Below are positions 1 to 5,474 of a stretch of 5,477 bases of DNA, piece after piece (within the stretch, counting starts at the first letter, position 1; each line of letters starts with the position of its first letter). The DNA lies in assembly GCA_009776495.1 (NCBI GenBank), contig WRNS01000078.1:1-5477 (forward strand). The letters run 5' to 3'. The position numbers and the translations under genes were made by a program. This DNA comes from Methanobrevibacter sp. Its GTDB lineage: Archaea > Methanobacteriota > Methanobacteria > Methanobacteriales > Methanobacteriaceae. The notes beneath the pieces are model-generated. The model ran no database searches. It had not been told where the DNA came from and saw nothing but the letters and a program-made list of their open reading frames with translations.

Positions 1-7
1 TAATTGC

Positions 8-72
8 TTTTAAATTAATTTTTTAATTAGTTTTATATTAATTTTTAATAGTTTTAAATTAATATTTAAATT
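8..72. repeat. Degenerate 21-23 bp AT-rich tandem repeat
   Basis: The 11-mer TTTTAWATTAA begins at 8, 31 and 52, so three loosely similar units of 21 to 23 bases lie head to tail. The first two units continue with a T-rich stretch ending in TAATTAG or TAATAG. The same 11-mer recurs in the array at the far right of the window. In DNA this AT-rich such words also arise by chance, so the call is tentative. Confidence 0.3.
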
Positions 73-171
73 ATTTTCCAATATTTTTTTATCAAAATTT
101 TAATGATTGAATTTTTAATTAATTTGATAGATGATTTTGAAAAGATTAATATGCTTTAAAATTTTAAAATA

Positions 172-190
172 TGGAAATATTTAAAAATGT
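172..190 (+). promoter_or_regulatory. Putative BRE/TATA promoter of the secreted-protein gene
   Basis: GGAAAT followed by ATTTAAAAAT (TATA core about 180-187) matches the archaeal BRE plus TATA layout. Transcription would start about 25 bases further on, near 208-212, leaving a short leader before the ATG at 228. Only a weak Shine-Dalgarno-like AAGTG (218-222) precedes the start. The surrounding sequence is nearly all A and T, so other boxes are possible. Confidence 0.4.
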
Positions 191-227
191 TTGAATTTAA
201 AACTAATATTTACAATTAAGTGTTAAT

Positions 228-1373
228 ATGACGAGTAAATATAATAAAAAATTTATCATACTTTCAGTGATAATCGGGGCTTTTTTAGTAACGGTACTAG
301 CTACTATGTCATTTACTGTAGCTGCAACTAATTTAGGAAATATAGTATCAGATTGTGAAAATAATATAACTATAGACAATGATATTCCTAAATTTGTTAA
401 AAAACCAAATAAATATGCAATTTCTCCACAATGGTCTAAAACAAAAGGTTTTGAGACAAAAAAGAATAAAATAAAAACTAAAGATGGAAATAAGAAGTAC
501 ACATTCAAAACCGAGTATTTTCTCCCAACTTCAGGAAAATTAATTGGAAAAAAGGGAAATTTCAATGAATACTGGTATAATTGTCAATCCATAGTCATAG
601 AAGGAAAATATATGTATATTTTAACTTCTCATGGTTATAATGTTAAAAAAGGTTTTATAGTTCGATATGATATGAAAATGCTTAATAAGTTTAATTTAAA
701 TAAAGGAAAAAATTTGGCAAATTTACGTAAAATAGGAGCAGCTCTTAGAGATGAGAAAAATTTAACAAAAAATCAAAAACTTATAAGTAAAGCCATAAAA
801 ATAGGACCAGTTTTTAATACAGGCCATGGTCAATCATTAGCTTATAATCCTAAAACAAAATCATTGTGGATGTGGCAAGATGATAATTGGACATCACCAA
901 CCTTAAAGCTAATGAGAATTAATATGAAAACATTAAAACCTTTTCACATATATAAATTTAAAGTTAGCTATGACAATAAGAAAATTAATAGGGTGCGAAA
1001 TTTAGCTTTTGATAAAAAGGGAGATTTTTATTTTCATCAGATTATAACTCCATCAAGAGAAGATAGGATTTTTAAAGGTAAAATTGTTAACGATAGAATA
1101 GAAGTGAAATTCTTAGCTACAATAAAAAATCGTCCTGGTTGGTATGCTCAATCATTGGCGATTAATCGAGTTTCAAACAGTTTATTCTTAGCTTTTGATG
1201 GTGTGTTCTATTCAATTCCATTAGCTAAGCTCAATAAATATACTTTAAATAATACTGATTTTGAATACACGGTACTTGATACTAAACGAGAAACTCAAGG
1301 ATTGAGTTTTGATCGATATGGAAATACTTATTTGCTTCTCATTAGGGGCAGTGAAGTTTTAAAATCAGTATAA
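228..1373 (+). CDS. Secreted helveticin J-like propeller protein
   Basis: 381-residue protein, probably exported. Seen: lysines near the N-terminus (K4, K7, K8), a hydrophobic stretch at about 9-33, and a plausible signal peptidase site after A33 (V31-A-A). The mature part is very lysine-rich and carries two cysteines (C43, C119) that could form a disulfide. From about residue 115 a motif recurs, Q-S/G-hydrophobic, then a short turn, then an aromatic strand: Q120-SI, Q202-SL, a variant RNL near 257-259, Q308-SL and Q357-GL. This suggests a five-bladed beta-propeller. The block 194-216 (GPVFNTGHGQSLAYNPKT, then LWMW) closely resembles, from memory, secreted Lactobacillus proteins annotated as helveticin J family class III bacteriocins, a family whose members mostly have unproven function. 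An antibacterial role is therefore only a possibility; a wall-binding or lectin-like role is equally open. The start is the first ATG, directly before the signal peptide. Transcribed alone; a T-tract follows the stop. Confidence 0.6.
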   Translation: MTSKYNKKFIILSVIIGAFLVTVLATMSFTVAATNLGNIVSDCENNITIDNDIPKFVKKPNKYAISPQWSKTKGFETKKNKIKTKDGNKKYTFKTEYFLPTSGKLIGKKGNFNEYWYNCQSIVIEGKYMYILTSHGYNVKKGFIVRYDMKMLNKFNLNKGKNLANLRKIGAALRDEKNLTKNQKLISKAIKIGPVFNTGHGQSLAYNPKTKSLWMWQDDNWTSPTLKLMRINMKTLKPFHIYKFKVSYDNKKINRVRNLAFDKKGDFYFHQIITPSREDRIFKGKIVNDRIEVKFLATIKNRPGWYAQSLAINRVSNSLFLAFDGVFYSIPLAKLNKYTLNNTDFEYTVLDTKRETQGLSFDRYGNTYLLLIRGSEVLKSV

Positions 1374-1424
1374 ACTTTTTTTGCTTCTTATTAGGGTTGT
1401 GAAGTTTTAAAATCACTATAAAAC
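1331..1424 (+). repeat. Imperfect tandem duplication of the gene's 3' end
   Basis: Bases 1331-1375, which hold the last 14 codons and the stop of the secreted-protein gene, recur at 1380-1424. Seen: TTTGCTTCTNATTAGGG at 1331 and 1380, and an uninterrupted 17-base match GTGAAGTTTTAAAATCA at 1351 and 1399. Copy 2 has one base less in the centre (TT for GCA), so its frame reads LLLIR and then shifts. It begins six bases after the stop codon at 1371-1373. This looks like a local tandem duplication that is now drifting. Confidence 0.8.
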
Positions 1425-1438
1425 AGTTTAACTTTTTT
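1376..1438 (+). terminator. Oligo-T terminator region of the secreted-protein gene
   Basis: A run of seven T at 1376-1382 directly follows the stop codon, and a run of six T at 1433-1438 follows the duplicated gene end. Archaeal RNA polymerase terminates at such T-tracts without needing a hairpin. A further T-rich stretch lies at about 1497-1515. Confidence 0.5.
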
Positions 1439-1581
1439 AAATTTAGTATAAATATATATTTTCCTCTAAATTATTTTCAAAGGTTTCCTACATTTATTTT
1501 TTTAGTTTTCTTTTTCCAGTCACTTACTTTTTTCAATATTTAATATATACATATCTATATTTTTATTGTATTAAATTTTTA

Positions 1582-1595
1582 GTAAAGTTTAAATA
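1582..1595 (+). promoter_or_regulatory. Consensus BRE/TATA promoter of the zinc-ribbon gene
   Basis: GTAAAG (1582-1587) followed by TTTAAATA (1588-1595) is a textbook archaeal BRE plus TATA box. Start of transcription is expected near 1615-1620, giving a leader of roughly 25-30 bases that contains the ribosome binding site. This is the clearest promoter in the window. Confidence 0.7.
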
Positions 1596-1628
1596 TTAGT
1601 ATATGTATATAATTGATTATCCAAAAAT

Positions 1629-1634
1629 GGAGGT
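1629..1634 (+). promoter_or_regulatory. Shine-Dalgarno site GGAGGT
   Basis: GGAGGT is a perfect match to the archaeal anti-Shine-Dalgarno and lies 11 bases before the ATG at 1646. It strongly supports real translation of the very short downstream gene. Confidence 0.8.
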
Positions 1635-1645
1635 ATATAGATAAT

Positions 1646-1783
1646 ATGTATTTTTCAGGCGACCACTCAGGAAAAGGAAGATATATATGTACAGATTGTT
1701 GTAAACCAATATATTTAGAAGATAACTTCGATACAATACCTTTTTGTCCTGAATGTGGAAATAAACAATTTATATCTAGATAA
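1646..1783 (+). CDS. Small zinc-ribbon protein, 45 residues
   Basis: A 45-residue protein beginning MYFSGDHSGKGRYIC. Seen: two zinc knuckles, C15-x-x-C18 (with an extra C19 where glycine is usual) and C34-P-E-C37-G, separated by 15 residues including acidic D26, D29 and E25. This is a complete single rubredoxin-like zinc ribbon with almost nothing else. Small stand-alone proteins with the same pattern (SG...GKG.Y.C..C, then PxCPxCG) occur in archaea and anaerobic bacteria and are annotated only as zinc ribbon-containing proteins; from sequence alone the role is unknown. A structural zinc site or a nucleic-acid or protein adaptor are both possible. Cytosolic: no signal or membrane segment. The strong promoter and GGAGGT site suggest good expression. 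It converges on nucS, 161 bases away. The third adjacent cysteine is the oddest residue. Confidence 0.85.
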   Translation: MYFSGDHSGKGRYICTDCCKPIYLEDNFDTIPFCPECGNKQFISR

Positions 1784-1812
1784 AAATGAAATTTAAAAAT
1801 ATTGTTTCATTT
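1784..1812 (+). terminator. Stem-loop just after the zinc-ribbon stop
   Basis: AAATGAAA (1784-1791) and TTTCATTT (1805-1812) form a perfect 8-bp AT-rich stem around a 13-base loop, immediately after the stop codon. No T-tract follows at once, so it may stabilise the mRNA 3' end or be incidental. The likely termination tract is the run of eight T at 1912-1919. Confidence 0.35.
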
Positions 1813-1895
1813 GAAGCTTTAAAATTTAGAAAAAATTGTTATGGTGTGTTAGATCTTATTTAATTTATTTAAAAAGACAATACACACTATTTTTA

Positions 1896-1919
1896 TTAAA
1901 ATAAAATAAAATTTTTTTT
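1896..1919. terminator. T-tracts between convergent zinc-ribbon and nucS genes
   Basis: On the plus strand eight T (1912-1919) can end the zinc-ribbon transcript. On the minus strand the complement of the A-rich 1898-1911 gives repeated TTTT runs downstream of the nucS stop. The two converging genes probably share this zone. Confidence 0.45.
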
Positions 1920-1944
1920 CATCAATGAATTTTTATTATTTTTT

Positions 1945-2730
1945 TTAGAAAATATCTAAAGTTACTTTTTTATCACTTTTCAATTCTTTTGGAGGTTCAA
2001 TAGCTTTAAATTCAATACCTTCTTCTTCAAGAAGTTCTTTTGCATCTTCTCCAATTGATGGAGCTACGAGCAATCCACGGATCACTTTTTTTTCAAGTTC
2101 AAACTCATTTAAATAGCTATTGTTTTCATCATTAAAATCACTAAGATAGCGTCTTATTTGTTTAACTGCATTTATTCCAGCTTTACGACATTTTAACTCA
2201 ACGACCATTAGATTTCCTTCTTTGTCTTTTCCTAAAATGTCTATGAATCCATGTTCAGTACTATATTCTCTTGCTGTAGGTTTAAATCCTGCTTCAATCA
2301 TAGAGGGATGTTTCATTAGCATATCCCCCATATCTTTCTCGTATCCAGTTAACTCTAATTCCTGATAATCTTTAGCTAATGCAAAACTTGCAAAGTGAGT
2401 TTTTTTAATTTCCACTTCAAGCTTTTCCTTAGGAGACCTTCTATAACTTTCTAAAATCAATGTTTCATCTTTGATAATAGCCCTTGTTCTGGATTTAGGA
2501 GGTTGCCAATTCACAGGATCAACCTTTCGCTCTTGATGAATTAAAAATGATCCATCTGGTTTTAACATAATAAATCTCTCTCCAAAATCAAGTTGACTCA
2601 TAGCTCTTCCTTCATAAATAACCTTACAACATGCAAATATATTTATCACAGCTTTTTTTCGAAGACCTTCATCAACGAAATCGTAAGTTTCCTCAAAGGA
2701 TGGATTTTTTAATAATTTGTATTTCATCAT
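1945..2730 (-). CDS. nucS: EndoMS/NucS mismatch-specific endonuclease
   Basis: 261 residues, the usual length for archaeal NucS. The family makes a homodimer that cuts both strands around G:T, G:G and T:T type mismatches, a non-MutS mismatch repair route, and works with the PCNA clamp. Seen: the N-terminal DNA-binding domain with G41-R42-A and N74-W75-Q-P-P, both at positions known to matter in the Pyrococcus enzyme; E131-x-D133; then the RecB-like nuclease core with G161-F-I-D164, V176-V-E178-L-K180 (the D...ExK catalytic triad) and Q191-x-x-x-Y195. All catalytic residues are present, so it should be active. The tail K255-V-T-L-D-I-F261 resembles a PIP box lacking the last aromatic residue. 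Two ATGs are adjacent; the second (2727) is better spaced from the GGG at 2733-2735 on the minus strand, so the true start may be one codon later. Monocistronic, divergent from the hydrolase gene. Confidence 0.95.
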   Translation of the reverse strand: MMKYKLLKNPSFEETYDFVDEGLRKKAVINIFACCKVIYEGRAMSQLDFGERFIMLKPDGSFLIHQERKVDPVNWQPPKSRTRAIIKDETLILESYRRSPKEKLEVEIKKTHFASFALAKDYQELELTGYEKDMGDMLMKHPSMIEAGFKPTAREYSTEHGFIDILGKDKEGNLMVVELKCRKAGINAVKQIRRYLSDFNDENNSYLNEFELEKKVIRGLLVAPSIGEDAKELLEEEGIEFKAIEPPKELKSDKKVTLDIF

Positions 2731-2998
2731 ATCCCATAATTGATTTATTTATTTAAATGTATTTTAAAATTTATAATTAAAATTTATAATTTTTTATCAG
2801 AATAAAGAATTATTAAGAATTTATGTTAAATAATTGTTATGAACTTAATAATTTCGTTTTATACATTATAAATTTAAGTAATTTTGGAAAATTTGGATTA
2901 AAGTTTTAAATATTTAAAAATATACTAAGTAAATATAATATTAATATTAATGAAATATAACTTTTTATTAATTCATATTTAAAATAGGAAGTGAGTGT
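2731..2998. promoter_or_regulatory. Divergent AT-rich promoter region, nucS / hydrolase
   Basis: This gene-free stretch must hold the promoters of nucS (leftward) and the hydrolase (rightward). Rightward, TAAAGT followed by TTTAAATA at 2905-2912 is a good BRE/TATA match, about 85 bases before the probable start at 2999; GAAATATAA at 2952-2960 is a closer alternative. Leftward, TTTAAATA reads on the minus strand from 2757 to 2750, which would put the transcript start almost on the nucS ATG (a near-leaderless mRNA); TATAAATT boxes further up are alternatives. I see no open frame or RNA gene here. Confidence 0.5.
2766..2791. repeat. Perfect 13-bp tandem duplication AAAATTTATAATT
   Basis: AAAATTTATAATT occurs twice head to tail (2766-2778 and 2779-2791), upstream of nucS. 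A 17-base word spanning it, AATTAAAATTTATAATT (2775-2791), recurs exactly at 5270-5286. It includes TATA-like sequence on the minus strand, so it could be a duplicated promoter element; low-complexity slippage is the simpler view. Confidence 0.45.
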
Positions 2999-3001
2999 AT
3001 T
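2986..3001 (+). promoter_or_regulatory. Strong Shine-Dalgarno before an ATT codon
   Basis: AGGAAGTGAG (2986-2995) matches the ideal AGGAGGTGAT at eight of ten bases and sits six bases (counted from GGAAGT) before ATT at 2999-3001. The ATT is in frame with the hydrolase, with no stop between. In contrast, the 20 bases before the first conventional start (TTG 3056) hold no purine-rich site. This placement argues that ribosomes start at or very near 2999. Confidence 0.6.
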
Positions 3002-3055
3002 AGCTATAAATTAACACTAGATAATGAGGAAGAATTAAAACCAGAATATTTTTAC

Positions 3056-4000
3056 TTGGAATCGTTTAGATTTCAGTCTGGGGATGAATTAACAAATTTG
3101 AAAGTAGAGTACACAAGCTTTGGTACTCCAATTAAAGATGAAGAAGGAAAAATAGCTAATGCAGTTGTTTATCTTCATGGTTGGAGTGGAAATTATGGTT
3201 CTATAAGGCGAATAGCTGATATTATCGGTCCAAACAATCCTTTGGATACCACTAAATTTTTCATAATATCTCTTTCAGCTTTAGGTTCTCCAAATTCTTC
3301 AAGTCCTTCAAGCACTAAATTAACCAATGAGTTTCCTAAGTACTCTATAGAAGATATGGTTAAGTTCCAAATAGAATTTTTAAAAACTAAATTTAATATA
3401 ACTCATTTAAAAGGAATAATTGGAAACTCTATGGGAGGATTTGAAGCTTTAACATGGGCAGCTAAATATCCTGACAATATGGATTTTTTAATATCTCTTG
3501 TAAGTAGCTACAAAGTTGCAGGACATAATTATGCACTTTTCAAGTTTATGAATCACATCATAGAAAATGATCCAAATTATAATAATGGTGCTTACTCAAA
3601 ACCTCTTAAAAAAGCTACAAAATTAGCTAATGAATCAATGTATCCTTTCGGACTTTCCCGAGAATTTTACAGAAATGAATCTATCGAAGATATCGATTTA
3701 TATATGAATGAAATGGGAGAAGAAGGGGTTGAAATGGATGCAAATGACATCGTATACAGAAATAATGCTTCAACAAGCTATAATATCGAAGATGTTATAT
3801 CAAAAATCAAGGTGAAAACCCTCATAGTAGCTATTAATCAAGATCAATATTTTCCACCAGAATTGGATGCTGTTCCAATGTCTAAAATGATTAAAAATTC
3901 TCATTTAGTTTCTTATGATACTCTTATGGGACATGTTGGAACTAATGAAATAAAAAAAATTGAAAAAGAAATTAATGTGTTTTTAAATGAATTCAAATAA
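3056..4000 (+). CDS. MetX-like alpha/beta hydrolase (homoserine acyltransferase family)
   Basis: 314 residues from the first conventional start, TTG 3056. The frame is open upstream to 2972, and the codons from 2999 (ATT, then SYKLTLDNEEELKPEYFYL) look like genuine MetX-family N-terminus, so the real protein is probably 333 residues starting at ATT. Seen, TTG numbering: oxyanion-region H41-G-W-S-G45, the nucleophile elbow G123-N-S125-M-G-G128, acid D263 in NQDQYFPP, and H293 in M-G-H; this is a complete Ser-Asp-His triad in MetX order. L76-G-S-P79 followed by SSSPSS matches the family's LGSPxxxxxPSS segment. MetX transfers acetyl from acetyl-CoA to homoserine for methionine synthesis. Here the usual GHDxFL around the histidine is GHVGT, so substrate is uncertain and it may be a related acyltransferase or esterase. 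Cytosolic, single gene, convergent with the head GIN gene. Confidence 0.85.
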   Translation: MESFRFQSGDELTNLKVEYTSFGTPIKDEEGKIANAVVYLHGWSGNYGSIRRIADIIGPNNPLDTTKFFIISLSALGSPNSSSPSSTKLTNEFPKYSIEDMVKFQIEFLKTKFNITHLKGIIGNSMGGFEALTWAAKYPDNMDFLISLVSSYKVAGHNYALFKFMNHIIENDPNYNNGAYSKPLKKATKLANESMYPFGLSREFYRNESIEDIDLYMNEMGEEGVEMDANDIVYRNNASTSYNIEDVISKIKVKTLIVAINQDQYFPPELDAVPMSKMIKNSHLVSYDTLMGHVGTNEIKKIEKEINVFLNEFK

Positions 4001-4036
4001 GTTTTTTATAAAAAAATAAAAAAAAATCTTTTGTAA
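4001..4036. terminator. Bidirectional T/A-tract terminator
   Basis: Only 36 bases separate the two convergent stop codons. Six T at 4002-4007 serve the rightward hydrolase transcript, and the A-rich run 4010-4026, read as T on the minus strand, serves the leftward head GIN transcript. TTTTTTATAAAAAA is also self-complementary. Confidence 0.65.
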
Positions 4037-4789
4037 TTAATCGTATCGTTCTACACTTCCAACACCATTAACATGAATATCTTTTATGTATGGATTTCCT
4101 TTGTATAAGATACTACCTATGCCAGATAATTCTCCTTTTAATGTTTGACTTACCCATACAGATATATCCCCAGTTCCAGAAAGTATAACATTAGCAGTTT
4201 CTACGGATCCTTTCAAGGCATCAATATTTCCAGTTCCAGAGATTTCTCCATTTAATGTTTGTGTGGCCCATACTGATATATCCCCAGTTCCAGAAAGTTT
4301 AACATTTGCATTTACAACCTTATACTTTTTCGCATCAACATTTCCAATTCCAGAAATGGAAATTTCTAATTCAGAACCATTTCCCTCCAAAATATCAATG
4401 TTACCTCCACCGTTTAAAGAAACATTTTTCAATTCTGGCATATAAACATCAATTGTCAAATTTTTCAATTTTGCAGCATCTGAAGTTTTAAAATTTTCGT
4501 CTTCATTAATATGCAACGTATTACCTTCGACTTTGGTTATAATCTTCTCCTGTATCTTGCTGTCGGCAGTTACAACTACCTTGAATTCTTCTCCCGGATG
4601 TACTTTCACATCTCCAATACCATCAAGTGCAATGGCATCGAATCCTTCTAACGTTCTTTCTTGGCTTACTACGTTTGCATTATCCACAATATTTTTTTCA
4701 TCATTTAAAACATAAACCATACCTAAACTAACTATTAATCCTACTAAGATAATACTCAAAAGAATCATTATTGTCCATTGTTTATTCAT
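4037..4789 (-). CDS. Membrane-anchored head GIN (DUF2807) protein
   Basis: 250 residues. Seen: short basic N-terminus (K3), a hydrophobic helix at about 6-27 that should anchor the protein with its body outside, a polar linker, then one DUF2807-type domain (about 45-245). The domain is a ladder of short strands joined by G-x-G turns: DGIGD (56-60), NGGGN (126-130), SGIGN (146-150), SGTGD (166-170), SGTGN (184-188), SGTGD (204-208), SGIGS (222-226), NGVGS (241-245), about one per 18-20 residues in the second half. That pattern fits a single-stranded right-handed beta-helix. LSGTGDISVW is repeated exactly at 165-174 and 203-212. In bacteria the family is annotated as putative auto-transporter adhesin head, but no binding partner is known and no catalytic residues stand out. 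An envelope structural or adhesive role is an inference. The minus-strand AAGGCGAT before the ATG is a weak ribosome site. Ends SVERYD. Monocistronic. Confidence 0.85.
   Translation of the reverse strand: MNKQWTIMILLSIILVGLIVSLGMVYVLNDEKNIVDNANVVSQERTLEGFDAIALDGIGDVKVHPGEEFKVVVTADSKIQEKIITKVEGNTLHINEDENFKTSDAAKLKNLTIDVYMPELKNVSLNGGGNIDILEGNGSELEISISGIGNVDAKKYKVVNANVKLSGTGDISVWATQTLNGEISGTGNIDALKGSVETANVILSGTGDISVWVSQTLKGELSGIGSILYKGNPYIKDIHVNGVGSVERYD
4131..4310 (-). repeat. Internal 38-codon duplication in the head GIN gene
   Basis: The DNA of 4131-4196 closely matches 4245-4310, offset by 114 bases (38 codons). The core CATAC.GATATATCCCCAGTTCCAGAAAGT.TAACATT is shared with single differences. 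DNA-level similarity beyond the protein motif indicates a recent in-frame duplication of two beta-helix rungs. Confidence 0.8.
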
Positions 4790-4944
4790 AATATATCGCC
4801 TTATTTAGTTTTTTTAATCTTTTCTTATAATATGATGTATAGTTTTTATAATATACAGTTTTCATTATATTAGATTTTTTTAAAATATTCAATTTCAAAT
4901 CATTTTAAAATGTAAAAAATATATTCGATTTGTTATAAATATTT

Positions 4945-4958
4945 TACAATTGTACAAT
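4945..4958. promoter_or_regulatory. Two overlapping 10-bp palindromes, possible operator
   Basis: TACAATTGTA (4945-4954) and ATTGTACAAT (4949-4958) are both perfect palindromes that share six bases, giving a TACAA/TTGTA/ACAA alternation. They sit just after a TATA-like TTATAAATA (4933-4941), between the box and its expected transcript start, where an archaeal repressor would act. No regulator is identified. Confidence 0.3.
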
Positions 4959-5199
4959 ATATATTACATCACTTATAAATGTTTCTATAGTTTATCATTT
5001 AATTCCATTTAAATTCAGCTGAAGATCTTTTTAATATTAATTATATTTGTTCTGAAGTAAATTCCCTATTATTTTTCTGTCAATAATGGTTCAATGATTT
5101 TAATTAAATTATTTATTTAAATAGAATATGTTATAATTTCATTAGGCAAAAACATTATTTAGAGAACAGGAATATTTTATTAGAAACTTTTTAGATAAT

Positions 5200-5238
5200 A
5201 ATCTCAATTGTTTATTGGTTAAAAGATTTCTTTTTTTT
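5200..5238 (+). terminator. Hairpin plus T8, putative terminator of an orphan transcript
   Basis: AATCT (5200-5204) pairs with AGATT (5224-5228), and inside it CAAT (5205-5208) pairs with ATTG (5214-5217) around a five-base loop, with a six-base bulge. Eight T follow at 5231-5238. The arrangement resembles a terminator although no gene lies upstream on this strand. Confidence 0.35.
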
Positions 5239-5398
5239 AAATAGTTACATTTATATTATAATATTTATAAATTAAAATTTATAATTATTAATAATGATAA
5301 ATATTAATTATTTTGAATTTAATAATAATTAAATATTTAACTTAAGTCACTATTATGGAGAATAATAATTTAAAATTATCATTATCAAAATATAATCA

Positions 5399-5474
5399 TT
5401 TTAAATAAATAAAATCATTTTATATTAACTTAATAATTTTAAATTAATATACTCATTTTAAATTAATTTAACTA
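5399..5474. repeat. Four degenerate 19-bp tandem repeats
   Basis: Units start at 5399, 5418, 5437 and 5456, each exactly 19 bases long and each opening with TTTTAWAT. Units 3 and 4 share TTTTAAATTAAT; unit 1 and unit 3 end in TCA. A weaker unit may precede at 5380. The array runs to the window edge and may continue. It has no spacers, so it is not CRISPR. Constant spacing is the main support; base composition makes the words themselves cheap. Confidence 0.5.

Noticed and set aside
203..565. 120-codon open frame on the minus strand with hydrophobic segments
   Set aside because: It is antisense to the N-terminal part of the secreted-protein gene; its hydrophobicity mirrors lysine-rich codons on the other strand, and no ribosome site or family resemblance is visible.
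1786..1863. 25-codon open frame MKFKNIVSFEALKF... starting two bases after the zinc-ribbon stop
   Set aside because: No ribosome site of its own, low-complexity composition, and overlap with a stem-loop; translational coupling cannot be excluded but nothing supports it.
4263..4715. Three open frames of about 60 codons on the plus strand
   Set aside because: All lie within the head GIN gene on the opposite strand and read as shadows rich in S, P, F and T with no recognisable motif.
228..4789. One functional operon or defence island
   Set aside because: Four of the five genes alternate in strand from the second onward, and the first two are separated by terminator tracts and a new promoter; the products share no pathway I can name. 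NucS is a housekeeping repair enzyme, not a defence gene marker.
5355..5408. 17-codon open frame MENNNLKLSLSKYNHFK preceded by no ribosome site
   Set aside because: Too short and of background composition, and it runs into the 19-bp repeat array.
5399..5474. CRISPR array
   Set aside because: The 19-bp units are contiguous and degenerate, without unique spacers or a leader, and no cas gene is present.
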